64,000 nt of DNA from Nageia nagi (taxonomy: Eukaryota > Pinophyta). The stretch lies in assembly GCA_050084985.1 (NCBI GenBank), contig JBITNC010000002.1, positions 26,970,001 to 27,034,000 on the forward strand. Reading direction: 5' to 3'. Positions 37,701 through 50,454 of this stretch are shown here, one piece after another. The position numbers were made by a program, and so were the translations under genes. Position 1 is the stretch's first letter, and every line of letters begins with the position of its first letter. The notes under the pieces are model-generated. The model searched no databases and had not been told where the DNA came from. It worked only from the letters and a program-made list of their open reading frames with translations.

Positions 37701-39537
37701 ATCGGCTTATTTGATTACCAACATCAAGGTTTTACTCTTTATGTGAAGTGGATTTTAAGAGAATTAGAAGAGGAGGAATCTTAGAAGCTTCTCATTTGAC
37801 ATTACATCTCTTTAAGTATCCCTTTTGGCAAAAAGGTCTGGAAAGGATTAAATTTGCAAACTCTTCTAACTACTCCAATACCCATTAAGATTTTAAGGTC
37901 TTTTATCATCAAGAGTATTTAGAAATCCTAGGAATATCTCAAGCCCTAGCTTACTTGGTATGTATACAAAAAATCAAAAGGAGCCTTAATTTCCTCTCTC
38001 AATATTTGGTGATCTCCTATTCTTACAATCAAGGATCTGTCTCTTATCAAAATTCAATGGATTTGAGCTTTACGATTTCATAATAAAGGAATTGATTTGC
38101 TCCAACATATTTTTAACTTTCAAACCAAGAATTGGTACTCCTAGGATTAGTTTCAAAGGTTTTATGGTCTCAAAGCATATGATAAATCCACTTATGATGT
38201 TTTTGTGAATAAGATGCCCTTTTTAGTTTGGACTAAAATTAGGAAGCATTTCTAAAAATCATGGTGGTATGATTGGTTTTGACCTAAAAATATGAATCAT
38301 GTTAAGTATAAACCTCACCATGGTTATTATTGTATTTCCCCTAATGTTCTAATGTTTGATACTTTTAATCATAGGTGGGATCTTGTATATTCGTATTCTA
38401 GTTGGTATCTGCATTTTTTCATAGTTTGGGCTAATTATATAGACTAAACAAAGTTTCTTTGCATAGATCTTGCTTCATTAGGGTCTTACAATTGGTCATA
38501 GATGTACTTATTTAGGTGTTGCTAACCCTACTTGTTCATTTTATTAAGATCCTAAGGATTTTACCCATGTGTTTCGATCCTATTGTAAAGCTAAGAGGGC
38601 ACAAGATTGTATTCTTTCCTCTTTCAACATTTTTTAGCTTCTTCTTATTCTTAGGTTCATTTTATTTTAGGGGATCCTCTTATTTTTTATAACCCTTGAG
38701 GTGAAGTGTGGCACATTTTTAGAATGAGCATCCTCTACCACTTATGAAAAACTAAAAATAATATATCTTTGATTGGGAAGAGGCTTCGATAACCTTTTCT
38801 CTTACTAATAAGTATGCCATCTTTTATGATTGTTGGTTGCAAATCATAGCATAGGTGGAAAAGGTCAATGTGGAGGTACAACACTTATGAAAATTATTGG
38901 ACCACTAGGGAATATTCCTTACATTGTTAGTTATGTTCCTTTTGAAGAGATTCCTCCTCATTTGGTATAGTCTAGAGGTCTCGAAGTGTCGATTATATAA
39001 TTGAACTCCAAATCCTCCTTGATAGTTATCTCATGGTGATACTCCTGCAAATTATCCTAATCATTGAGCTCATCCTCCATCGAATCCCAAGCATATGTAT
39101 ACTAGATATCCTCATCCCACTCTCAAAGTGGTTGGGATGTTCACCCTGAACCTTCTATTCTTATTTTTAGTTGGGGAGATGTTCCAAATCACACGCCTTA
39201 AGATCATCTAGAAATTGAAATGTGTGCCAATGTTAGTGGGAGCAATGTTAATGATGGTTGGAGTACTATTGTTGATGAGGATGGGAGTTGGTAACATATG
39301 AAATTTATGGATAATTTTTGTCCTGCTCCTTCTAATGATTGATTTAGTTATATTCTCATATTTTTTTTGTAATGGATATTTTTGGAACTTTATTTTTTAG
39401 TATACTTTGTATCTTACTTTCTCCATTGTTAGTTAGTTAGTGTGATGTTGTGGTTTTCCATAGGGTGTGCTAATCCACCCATCATTTTTTGTATGAAAAT
39501 GATTTTATTAATATAAAGTCCTTTTCATCCAAAAAAT
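34788..39537 (+). pseudogene. L1-type LINE: end of ORF1 and ORF2 (endonuclease, RT, zf-RVT)
   Basis: From ~35090 the endonuclease begins (VRGLMNPTYK). Its C-terminal part is at 35640-35830 (WFTWYNFQSNVDRVIKQLERVML ... FDHAPILF, given in parts). RT follows: NDKAPNIDGFTYEFYEEFF (36480), FIPKPIDHKIIINWHPITLLN (36635), FEHAYDRI (36880), VQQGFPLASCLF (37045), FDDDSFL in place of the usual A/Y-DD (37190), and SIKWKK. A degraded C-terminal region runs to ~39300, and the element ends near TTTTCATCCAAAAAATA. Stops and frameshifts are frequent. With insertions removed the LINE is about 5.7 kb from 23672, a normal L1 length. Confidence 0.88.
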
Positions 39538-39659
39538 ATATTATAAAATAATAAATATTCATATTTATTATGATTTTTATATAAAAATTATTATTATTAT
39601 TATTATAAAATTTCATTACAACATTAAATCTTAAATAAAATAAATTAGGTTTAGTCTAG

Positions 39660-42420
39660 ATGATAATAAATTTCTATTATATGATGGAGGTGAAGGCTCA
39701 AAAGATACAATGGTAAGTAATCCAACAACTCAAGGATTCATATCTAGAGCGTTATGGCTAATGGGAGGGGATTTAAATGTTAAAATATCAGTGCAAGATC
39801 AGGAAGGAGAAATCATTACGTTCGATTAAATTATAAGGATCAATTATTATTATCTCAAGTACAATTTCTAAACCTATTTGATATACCCCTACCAAAAAGG
39901 AACAACACTTGGAAAAATAAAAGGCAAGGCAATGGCACTATCAAATCTATACTAGATAGATTTTTGGTTGGAGAAAAAATGCCTTCTCTATGGATGTGCC
40001 AATCCTAGATTCTAAATTGGTTAGCTTTTGATAATTTTCCAGTACAACTTCACATAAGAGAAAGACCTCAAATAACAAATTGATCCCTTAGATTTGAGAA
40101 TTTTTTATTTTTAAATATATACTTTCCAGGACTTATAGAGCATTAGTGGTAATAAGGTAAATCCTCACATGCAATAATATAATTCCAATTTCATTTTAGA
40201 TTTAAATTCATTAAGAGTAAATTGAAAATCTGGAGCAAATCTCATAAGTCAAGAATAACTCTCTTCATATAGATGCAAGAAACAACATAAATAATCCAAT
40301 CTTAGCCTCTTTTTGAAGAACTTACCTATTAAAAAAACTTGTTTTCTATAAGAGAAGGAGGAACTTGATAAGAAAAAAAGGGCCTATTGGGGATAAAGAT
40401 CAAGAATTACCTAGTTGTTGGAGGGCAATAAGAATACAAATTTTTTTGATCAATCACTAATAACCTGAAACCACCATAATAGGATTGATTCTAAATCCAC
40501 AAAGAAAGGAAACATAGATACCACTACCTCAAGTATGTAAGAAATGGGTACAGTTAATTATGAAGTGCATTTCTATAGTTTGTTTCTCTATGCTTATTAA
40601 TGACCTACTCTCTCAATTATTTAAAGCCTTTATAGAGATTAGATAAGGAGATCCTTTATCTCCATATATGTTCATCAGTTTTGCATAAGGTTTAGGTATA
40701 CTCATTCAAAAAAGACGAGTAGAGAACATAATTGTTGGGGTCTAGATAAATCAAAATATAAAGTTAACACATCTTCAATTTGTAGATCACATAGGAATGT
40801 GGAAGGAAGCCACAAAAAAAGAAGTAATCAATATTAGAGAAGTGTTGGATAGGTACATAGCAACAACAAGGCAACTTTTTAATAAGAAAAGATCTTCAAA
40901 TTGGTTTTCTTTTATATGAACAAAATATTAAGGGAACAAACAACTTATATTCTCATATTTTCATAATACATTCCTTTGGACTACTTAGGTAATCCTTTCA
41001 TAAAGAAAAATTTCAAAATAAAGGATTGGTTTCCAATTAAAGATAAAATCCATTCAAAACTGCTTCTTTGGACTCACATATGGATAAGCTTTGTAGGAAG
41101 AGTAGCCCTTCTAAAATATGTTCTTCAAGTTATTCTAGTGTATAAATTATATATCCTAACAGCTCCAATCAACATCCTCAAAGACTTGGACAAGAGGGTG
41201 AGATAAGTTGGAAAAAGGTATATCGACCAAGGAAGAAAGAGGACTTGAAATTCAAGTTATAACAACAAATAATCAATCCCTCATTGGAAACTATAATGAA
41301 GATGGATTACTAATCATAAGTAGTTATGGTACTGAGTATTGAAAGTCAAATACCACCCTTTTAGAAATAAAGAAGCGATTTCATGAAATCCTATCACAAG
41401 AGCAAGATTTGAGATTTAGAAAGCAATCATGAGAGGGGAAAAACTTATTAAAAAGGCTTATACTAGAAACTACAGGATGAGAAGAAGGCTCAACTTTGGG
41501 ATGATTATTGGGAACTCTTCCCACCCATAATTACCTAATAGGTACGTCACCCAATCCCTTTGAGTGAATGTTTTAAAATGAAATGATGATATCTCATTAA
41601 ACACTACCTCAAACCACCCAATCAAATGCAAAAGCATACCAAACAATGGATCATCCTAGAGGAAGGATTGAAGATTGAATAGTTTAAGGAGATAAGAGAA
41701 TTAAAAGAAGTTCTAAAGGGAAGAAAATGACCAAGATAGAATGACCCTTATCAACTAGCTTACACGGCATGGAAAACTTGACACTTGATCTCAACTAGCT
41801 TAGGGGCATGGAAAACTTGACACTTATACAATAAAAGAAGGATACAAAAATTAATGAATATCTCACAAAATACATAAAACTTGCCCTGACTGAAGATATG
41901 AAAACTAAAAGAATGGTAAAAAATAAATTACTTTCTATGGTAAGTAGCATACAATAACATAATGACTTTGGAAAATATGAGGAGGTAGGGTATAGTTGGA
42001 CCCAACATTTGTGTAATGTGCTACTGAGAGGAAGAAATAATAACTCATATTATTTTTGAATGCTCCTATGCACATACAATTTGCATTTGGTTGCACAACA
42101 TTTTCAAACAAGAAGAGGGATGCTTCCCTACTAAAAATTTCTTCTGGGACTACTCGAAATCCAACAAGTTCAAATTCAAGATCCTGAAGGTAGCTTGGAA
42201 TTTGGGAATATATTTTATTTGTTGGCAGATTTGGTTAGAAAGAAATAATACCTGATTTTCATGGTTGAGTTTAGACCAAAAGAAAGGACTCGAGAATTTA
42301 TGGTAAGGAAGTTAATAGATACTTTGCATGCAAAAATCTAGGCTCGTGATGGTGAAGGTCGAGTAAGTTAGTGCCTCAATGGTCATGGTCATGACAGTTA
42401 GAGTCGTGCATGGTTACATG
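39660..42420 (+). pseudogene. second L1-type LINE ORF2 relic
   Basis: Endonuclease C-terminal part at 39790-40150 (FLNLFDIPLPKRNNTWKNKR, then ILDRFLV and FDNFPVQLHI). Degraded RT at 40580-40800. RT/thumb at 40976-41206 (DYLGNPFIKKNFKIKDW ... WISFVGRVALLKYVLQ). A zf-RVT domain at 42010-42250 (CVMCYREEEIITHIIFECSY, then WLHNIF). The front half is missing. Many stops. Confidence 0.82.
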
Positions 42421-43026
42421 CAAGGATTTTTTAATAAATTAGTTTTTATTTTAAATTGCTTTTCAATAAATTAGTAATTTTGTTCATAAATTTTAATCAA
42501 ATACCCTTCAAATTTTGAATTTGATGCTTGAAATTTGATAGATTTCATAACACATATTATCATTATGGATTTTGAAATATTGTGCCAAGTTCTTTATGTC
42601 TCTTTTTGGGAGATGTATCTTTTCTACTTATCCTTTTATATATATATATATAATGGAGAGGGAAAGTGCAGTACGCATTGTTTTTTAGGTTGATGGAAAC
42701 ATGGTACGAGCAAAGATGACATAAATTGATGGCTTGGATTGCAATAGGTTTATGAAAATATATAATCAAACGAGACATATTTTCCAAAAGTTCCATGGTG
42801 ATCCAAAGAATCCACAGGTAGTTTTTATGATACATAATATGATTGAAATATTTATGTATAACAAAAGGATACATGTTTTTATGAAAGTAGAGATAACACT
42901 TCAAATTTATTCGGAGGTGCCAATCAAAGTGTGAAGAGACATGGAATAGAGCATTACTAAGACCAAGGTAGGAATATAGCATAAGTTCTCTGAACCGAGT
43001 TCATCTCTTAATCTGTGGAACCAAAA
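42421..43026. other. intergenic stretch with (TA)n microsatellite
   Basis: AT-rich; a TATATATATA run at about 42638-42652. No gene recognised. Confidence 0.5.
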
Positions 43027-45990
43027 TTAGCTTGGAAAGCGAAGGTAAAGAAGTATGCATTTTTTGGGATGAGGTTCTGCACTCCATACTGTAAATGTGC
43101 TGGATGAGTTCATCCAGTTTTGGATCAAATCTGGATGATGACGATTCAGAACATCTTTCAGACTCTCTGTGCTGTTAACACATGCCAACCCTTCCGTCGT
43201 ATACACTTCCTCCTTGTAATCACTTGTGAAGAAACGATCTGCCTCCAATCTCCTGCATTCGTATTTCAAATGCCCAATCCAAATATTAATAAAAAACAAA
43301 TACCATATATTCTATTCCTCCTTAACCCAAACCACCATAATAATACAGCCCTACCTTGATGCCATCAGCACAAAGATAAAGAATGCTGTTTCACTGATTG
43401 CGTAACCTTCGATTTTCTTCTCTGCCATTAATCCGACGAGCAAATCCAGGCTTTCCACATCATTACCATAAACTTCTTGGAAAAACATGAATGGTTTCTT
43501 TATCATCGCTTAGATCTTTCCACTTTGAATTGGAAGCATCAGCATATTCCTTGGAAATTGGTTGTATCTGGCCACATTCCTCTCCCGATCACGATAAACT
43601 TGAAAAAAAAACACCAACATAATCATAACAAAAATAATAAAATGAGCATAAGTTTACGAACTCCATTTTGTTAACAAAAAGGGGTAAAGTTTTTCTTACT
43701 CTCAAGTGCGGCCAAATCTACGGGATCTGGTCTCTCCTGGCCATCTGCGTCCTGAGGAATGAGGTCTCTCATCCAAGTGGGGTAGTTCCAAAGCGCAAGG
43801 GCACCGCTGGATTGATGCCCCATTGAAACAATCATACCTTCATTTTCAATCTCTGATAAACTCTTTTCTCCTTGGGTTCCTACGACCTTCCTCATCTCCA
43901 ACCTGTGATAGCAGAAATCAGCAGATCAACAATATTATTGTCCACCTAAAAATGTTGCTTAATGTAAAGGGTCTGCTTAGATAATCAATATAAACTCACG
44001 GTTTCAGAAATGAAGGGGTTTTCTTGCTTATGGGGGTTCCATAAATGTTTCTCAAGAGAATGTTTTCTGGCATCAAGCTGTGCATTCTGTACACGCTAAC
44101 GAATTCTTCTGTCAAAGAGTATGGAACGCCATGATTTTCAGGCTTAGGCATTCCAACATTACCGCTGAGTAAAGAGCTCCCAGTGTGCCCAAACTTATCC
44201 TTCAATTTCTTGCCTAGCAGTCATACCTATTCACAATCATATAATTTCTGTCAGCCATATATTCCCATTCATAATTTTTATAAGATAGGCCAACCCATAC
44301 TCATAATTTCATAAATTTATTATGTTAATGACAGAGAGATATTGTACCAGTTAGCACGCATTCCAGCATGAAGAGTGTCAGTTTTAAGAAGCTCGACAGT
44401 CCAGTCAATGGTGTCGATCTTGGCAATTATTGCAGAGGTTGCTAGTCTTGCATAACGATAAAGCTTTCCATCGTCCAAACTAGGGTGATGGTCCTGTATT
44501 CAATTATTATTCAAATATTTCTATTCTATAATTAGGATTGCCAACAAGCTAAGTAACTGGATGAAATTCGATAAATGGATTAAGTACCTTGAGCATGTCG
44601 CAGATGGCATTATGTTCTTTGATGAACAAAGCTTGAAGCACTGCAATCCCCGCCCTTGAGTTTCGTGTATCGCCAGAGATAGGAATTCCATCGTTCTTAT
44701 GAAGAAGAAGACCAAACTCACCTAATTCAACTTGCCATCTTTGAATGTTCTTACTTTTCCTGTCTGTTCTAAATTGTTTCCATACAATACACTCCCATCC
44801 CTGCATATAAATTACCATTACTAGACTTGCACAAACTAGTATTAAATTTTATAATGAAACTCAAGAAATGATTCAATATAGAGACCAAATGGGTCTTAAG
44901 AGAAGTTCAAAATCATCATCATAGACGGCCACACAGTGTGCTTCAGGAAAAACAAAATACTTATTTGAAGACAGTCTTCATACCACCAGGCAGTCCTCCT
45001 ACTTTGGTATTCATTTTTGATATCGTAAAAAACGGTAGGTACTTCTTTTGTTTCATAAAACTTGATGGCTGTTAGCGGACACTGTTGTGCCACTGCTGGT
45101 GGAGCAGTTAATGTTACCTACAAGAAGAACAAGCACTCCATATTACAGAAATTAACTTACATAACAGTAAAATGCCGATTAATATTACGCACCTGTTTCT
45201 TGTCTTCCACATGATCAACCCAGTCATGTATCATGAACTGAATCCAGGCCTCTGCAATCATGTTGAATTGTTTCCTAAGGGGTGTGGCCTCAACAGCTAT
45301 TTAATCACCAAGTCCTCATCAATAACATTTCTAGCAAAGTCTTTCTAAACATCAATAAATATGGTAATTAATATATTTAATCTTATCCAACTTCGTGGCT
45401 AACTATTAAAATCATTTGTAGCATTTCAAAGGACACTAATATACTCATAATCACCTTATCCTTCTGAAGGAAAGAAAGTTTATTAATGTCCACAGGCAAC
45501 TAAGAGCGGTTTATGGGACAATTGTATGAGGAGTACAATTTATGTCATGACCGGTTGGAATTGAACATATTTCGTCCAAAGAAGGTGCCTTCCTCTTCGG
45601 CAACTGGATTAAATGGATCGTTGTAATCACCATTAGATGTTCTGTCAGGATAATCCACTGGATTATACCTCACACCAACGGGTGTAGGTCCGACGTTGAT
45701 GAGATTATAACGCTGGTGCAGCGTTCGCCTGATCGCGAGATAGATGAGTGCAAGGAATACAGGCAGTTATGCCATGCGTAGATTCGATCCACAAAGTGTA
45801 CAATCTGTAATCCAGAATGCACATTTCAGACAGACCATTTTTAACAAAATGTAATCCAAATTTGACAGTATTGTAAATATTTTGTAATCATACTCATTTA
45901 GGCTTTACCAGGAATAGAATTTTGTCTATCGTGGTCATTTTCGAATACCCAGAATAGACTTCTGTCGACCAACTTTGAAAGCAAAGCCAT
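43027..45990 (-). pseudogene. DOX: alpha-dioxygenase (alpha-DOX) pseudogene, about ten exons
   Basis: Alpha-DOX is a heme enzyme that adds O2 to the alpha carbon of fatty acids, part of plant oxylipin defence. Inferred exons: 45990-45909, 45804-~45552, ~45345-45193, 45117-44984, 44800-44588, 44493-44348, 44226-44000, 43902-43700, 43598-43355, 43252-43027. Junctions are GT-AG wherever both ends can be placed; total ~1.88 kb matches the ~630-residue family. Kept motifs: distal heme region QFMIHDWVDH, VRTFKDGKL, ALFIKEHNA, TEEFVSVYRMH (catalytic Tyr and proximal His), VSMGHQ, WMRDLIPQD, RRLEADRFFTSD. Frame breaks occur in exon 1, near 45768, 44725, 44221, 43530 and 43477. The His of KIHTIDW is Asp. 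A dispersed repeat lies at the end of exon 2. Several independent lesions make it a pseudogene. Confidence 0.93.
45470..45567 (+). repeat. dispersed repeat, copy B
   Basis: Matches 20940-21050 (AAGAAAGTTTATTAATGT ... GGTTGGAATTGAACA). It abuts or replaces the 3' end of alpha-DOX exon 2, after FFGRNM, where the expected coding sequence stops matching. Confidence 0.75.
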
Positions 45991-46719
45991 GGTTTCACAC
46001 CAACCCACTGCAATTATCTGTGAAGGGTCTTAGGGCATTAGATGATGCTGATTCCTTTGTATTGAGGGCTCGTCTTAAAAAGCATCCCTGATTGACCAGA
46101 TAAGCTTTGTCAGAATTCACATCTGAGAAAGGTTGGATAATAATGTCTTCATGGCTGTTTGGTGATAATTTATAATTATTGTGACCAAATACGGACAACA
46201 TATAAAACATGGGTGAGGTGAACGCTTCATGGACAAGTGATAGGTATTGAACCCATATTTTTTTGAACCAGAAGTAGAGCAGGGTATGAACTCCAATAGC
46301 TACAAGAGGTCAGCAATTAATGAGCTTGTTGAACATTACTGTTATGGTTTCTATTATTCATTACAAGTTTTTGCAGAGTAATAGACAATGTTCATATGTT
46401 ACATATCCATTTCTACTTGTGAGGGGAGAGTTTGAACCTACTCCAACTTCCCTGCACAAAGGTCAGATCAAAAAAAGAAAAAAAGATGTAAAAATGGTAC
46501 TTAAAAAGTAATATAAATATCAATTGCATAGTTTCATAATATTGTTGCTTTATAATGTAAAGTATGTAAGATTAAACTTAAATTAGAATAATTAATTTAA
46601 AATAGACATCAAACTTATAATAAATTGATTTTCTTAAAATAAGTCTAACGATAAAAAATAATTTTGTTCTAATATCTCTTCTTAAGTTAAAATAAAATGT
46701 ACAATTAAAATGAAGGAGA
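45991..46719. other. upstream of alpha-DOX pseudogene, no gene seen
   Basis: A 71-codon minus frame at 45995-46210 and a 63-codon plus frame at 46320-46511 have no recognisable content. The remainder is AT-rich. Confidence 0.4.
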
Positions 46720-46985
46720 TTAACCATGCATATCAAGTTGATGTTAAAGGGAAACAAATTTGATTTTTGATAATAGTTTGATGAAGATATTTACCAAATG
46801 TTGATCTATAAATACATACTCAATTGAGATCTATTATTGAAGAAACTCTCATAACTTATGATACTTAATATCAATATACTTAATCTTAGCATGAAAGATA
46901 AAAATTTTTACAATACGTAAGACAATTTGATAATTTATCACAAAGAAAACTAAGGTACTTACGATTAAATATTAAGATGTTGCAA
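46720..46985 (-). pseudogene. copia RNase H C-terminal relic
   Basis: Minus strand reads HAKIKYIDIKYH, then ISIEYVFIDQHLVNIFIKLL with stops, then SLxHQLDMHG. This matches the standard end of copia RNase H (TKHIDIRYHF ... TDQQLADILTK). Nothing else of this element is seen in the neighbourhood. Confidence 0.7.
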
Positions 46986-47149
46986 CATAGCATACAAAAT
47001 AACCTTTGTATGTTTTCTACTTGCATGCAGCTATGCAGATCTAGTGGATGAGGGTTTTAGTACCATGAGTGACTCTTATTGCATTATTCCTAGGATGAAT
47101 CCACACCCAAATCTAGCACCATTCACTACATTTGGTAAAAAGTTTATGC

Positions 47150-47420
47150 CCAGCGCCGCTCATCGTAGCGTCGCCCAGCGTAGTGCAGCCGCAGCCCAGC
47201 CTAGCACAGCTGGAGCCGCGTTCATCCTGCTCGATCGTACGTCGCGTCTCTGCCCTCGTGTTGTGCTTGGTGCCCCTTCCTGTCGTTTCTCCACCCCCTA
47301 ACGTAGCTCCACTCTGCACAGCCCCCCTCCGCGTAGCCCTCCTGACGGGATCCACGACGACTCTGGCCTGGTTACGCGTGCAGCCCCTATTGTGCGACAC
47401 CTCTCTGAGTTTTTCTTCCT
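47150..47420 (+). other. GC-rich block at the 5' side of a LINE
   Basis: Sharp rise in GC (GCCGCTCATCG, GCAGCCGCAGCCCAGCC). Frames on both strands are open by composition; no protein is recognisable. Position before ORF1 suggests LINE 5' UTR or promoter, which is inference. Confidence 0.5.
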
Positions 47421-47509
47421 TGACGCATTTTGTCAAACAAGTCACAGAACATCTCTGCATTTTTCTTCCATGACGCATTTTGTCAAACAAGTCATAGAAC
47501 ATCTCTGCA
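47410..47509 (+). repeat. 50-bp tandem duplication before LINE ORF1
   Basis: Two copies, from 47410 and 47460, of a unit beginning TTTTTCTTCC and containing GACGCATTTTGTCAAACAAG; only a few bases differ. Confidence 0.92.
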
Positions 47510-47627
47510 TTTCTCCATTTTGCTGAACAAAGAAATCCTGAGAGACACAAACAGTAATGGAGGGAACAAATGAAAGCACACAGAGTCCCTCTCATGTTGA
47601 AAAATGACCACAGAATAAAGGACACAA

Positions 47628-49124
47628 TTGGTTATCAAAGAAAGGATTAACAAAGTCCCTAATGCTGTATGGTGCGAACTAGATGCTACCAAATTGGCAA
47701 GACTTGAGAAGGCTAATAAAACTTTGACAGAGCAACTGTTTTCCCTTCTTATAGTTAACAGAGAACAACAGACCTTAATATCCTCTTTGCTAACTCAATT
47801 ATCTGAACAAGATAGCAGGCTAAAAATCCTTGAATCAAGTTCCTCTTTGGTCTCTTCCCTATCGTCTCAAATCACTAAATTACAAGCTGAATTTTCTTCC
47901 AAGATTGTTGCTTCTTCATCCAAATCTATCGAGACTCTCAAAGATGATTTGAATACCCTTAAAAATGAATTGATCAGCCAAAAAGAAACACATGCTAAAT
48001 CTTGGGCAGATGCAACTCGTAGTAATGGAGATAGACCAGCCCCTATCACTGTAACCATAATTAATGAGAAGTTTGAAGAGGAGAGACGAAGGCAATACAA
48101 AAGTCTTAATCTTCACATTAGAGGCCTTACAGCAGAAGTGATCTCGTGGAGTCTACTCACAATCTCATCCACTCCATTATGAAATTACCTGAGGCCTAAG
48201 CTTGGCTTGCAAAGGATTCATCTTTACTCATACAATTACACTCGATTGAGCATAGGCTCTCTATTTTGCAAGCCAAAAAGACTCTCCTCTCATTACCAAA
48301 TTGCATCTTTATAGATGAAGATCTCACATGAATGCAATCTCAAGAATCAGTTGCAACCAGGAAGGAAATTATGAAAGTAAGGAAATTGGGCAAATGGGCA
48401 GTCATTTGAAATTATCAAGCTTGGATTAGAGATTCTCCCTCCACGGGGTGGTCCAAATCATGGGGCCCTTAAGTTACCAAATGACGTGCATCAAGAATCC
48501 CTTTAGAGCTCTCAACCATTACAATAGTAGTTTGGAACTACAACGAGTTGCTTTGGTCCTCCCCTGGTTTAATCCAGGACATCCTACGATAGGCTGATTT
48601 AGTATTTTCTCTAAGACACACAAGAGCTCAGTAAAGGGGCTCCCCCTATTCGTAGTTTTACATGGATATCATCTTTCAAGAATTCAAGTTGATCAGGTTT
48701 TAGCAATCATGGTTCTAGAGGGGTGGCTTTTCTTATCAGAGATCGAATGCTTCACCAGGTCCACATAGAGGGGCATTGACACACATGCTCAGTACATATG
48801 GATTTCCTTAGCAAGGACCCCACTACTTAGGATATTATATATAGTCGGGTGTTATTTCCCACCTATAGCTTTGAGTTATGCTATCCATGATTCAAGGAGT
48901 CCCCCTACCTTGACCTATTCCTAGAGATCATCAGATATTCAATATAGAGAGAGATTATGTTGTTGGATGAATTCAATGGTAGGACAGGGAACCTTCAACG
49001 TAGTATTTTGATAGCATTAATGATCCACTCCACATGTAGGCTTTGGATAGACCTCTTTCCTTTCATAGAGACTCAGCTGATTCATGCCTCCTTCAACCTA
49101 TGGTAGGTTTTTGCTTGAGTAGGT
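47628..49124 (+). pseudogene. LINE (non-L1 lineage): ORF1 and start of ORF2
   Basis: 47628-48182 is an open frame of 184 codons. It has a long heptad-like coiled coil (LARLEKANKTLTEQLF ... LEFSS-like segments to ~residue 120), then SWADATRSNG and RRRQYKSLNLHIRGL, the usual layout of a LINE ORF1 RNA chaperone (coiled coil, then RRM-like start). The downstream part is frameshifted. From about 48590 a degraded apurinic endonuclease follows (GFSNHGSRGVAFLIRD-type GRGVA), continuing across the copia-2 insertion as FCLSR / DSHDLMILNG at 53980. Host gene is unlikely given this context. Confidence 0.72.
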
Positions 49125-49618
49125 TGTTAGAATATTGTAATGGGAATTTTGTCAAAACAACTGCTACTCCTTGTAAATTCAATATCACTTAAAGTATTAA
49201 TTCGATTCCTTATGTATTATATGATATCCTTTAATATCTTAGAACTTTGACTTACCAAAGGAGTTTATGTTGTAGATTGAAGTTTGGTTAACATTAATTA
49301 ACCCTAACCTTACTTGTTTTTAAGAAGGTTAGGAGTTGCACTCAACCTTAATAGAGGCATCCCTCATGTAAACATATCTAAGTTTGAGTAAAATTCTCTA
49401 CTGGTTTGTAGGAAGAGCTAGAATATTTGTAATCAACCAATGATTTGGTAATTAGATGAAGTGTGAGATTTCTCCCAAGAAAGCACCGAACCCATTTAAG
49501 GTGTCATTTGTGATAAGAATCGTTCTTAAAGAAGTTAGATTGTTATCTTGTGTCAACAAGTTAGTTTTCCTAGTCTACAGTCCTTGAGATTTTGTTAGAT
49601 CTAGTTTCAAATCCTTCA
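49125..49618 (+). repeat. 5' LTR of copia-2
   Basis: Starts TGTTAGAATATTG, ends AATCCTTCA. Compared with the 3' LTR it has many substitutions and indels, and the TATAAATAG box is eroded (AACCTTAATAGAGG). Both copia-2 LTRs share ATGTAAACATATCTAAGTTT, which copia-1 lacks. Confidence 0.88.
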
Positions 49619-49619
49619 T

Positions 49620-49631
49620 TGTATCAGACCC
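49620..49631 (+). other. degraded primer binding site of copia-2
   Basis: TGTATCAGACCC after the LTR, two differences from TGGTATCAGAGC. Confidence 0.7.
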
Positions 49632-50454
49632 ACGTTGAGGAAGCTCTTTGGTTGATCTACATCTTGGAAAGTGCTTCATCTAATGAACTTGGAGAACTCT
49701 ATTCTTCATGTGATCTTAAAGGGTTGCCAAAGATACACCCTTCCTCCTTCCTTTACAAAGTTCATTTGATACAAACTTTTGTATGATTATGTCTTACTTA
49801 ATGTCCTTAGCAAATCAACATAATAATATTTTGTATTGTTCTACTTTAACAAACTTTTATGGGTTTAGATATTCTATTTTAATGGACAAAGAAAAAGTTA
49901 TTTTGTGTTTTTGACAAAAATATTATTAGTAGATTATTGAAAGATTTTTTTAACAATATTCTTTTGTAGACAATATCAAAAAAAGGGGGAAGTTGCAAAT
50001 TTTTTGATGTTTGAATAAGAGGAGGACATTTTTAAGAGCCAAGATATGTGATTAGACTCATCTATATATATATTATATACGTTTTGGTAACATAATATAA
50101 AAATAATATCTTTTATATTTATAATTGGTTACACCTAATCCAAACACAATTATATATTTTTAGTTTCAATCAAAAATATATTTTTAATCTGTTTACAATA
50201 TCATTAAAAATATATATATATTTTTTTTACATTCGTTTTTAAAATAAAAATCATAAACTATATAGTTTGGATTAATTAATTCAAAACATATAAATTTGTT
50301 TAAAAAATAAATGTTATTGGGGGGCTAGTATAAATTTTTCAAACGTCGGGGGCATCCTCCCGCGCTCCTCCGCCACCTCCCCGCGCGCGCCCGCCTCCAC
50401 CACCGCGCTCCGCCGCTCCTCAGCCCCGCAGAGCCTCCGCCTCCTCCTCGCCTC
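49632..50454 (+). other. copia-2 leader, AT-rich part
   Basis: No gene recognised; contains the purine run AAAAAAAGGGGGAAG near 49980 and AT-rich stretches. GC content rises abruptly at about 50335. Confidence 0.5.

Noticed and set aside
47113-47625. 170-codon minus-strand open frame in the GC-rich block
   Set aside because: Openness follows from high GC; overlapping frames are open on the other strand and no domain or plausible gene structure is seen.
47628-48182. Host coiled-coil protein gene
   Set aside because: Position before a LINE endonuclease/RT and the SWAD...RRRQ layout fit LINE ORF1 better.
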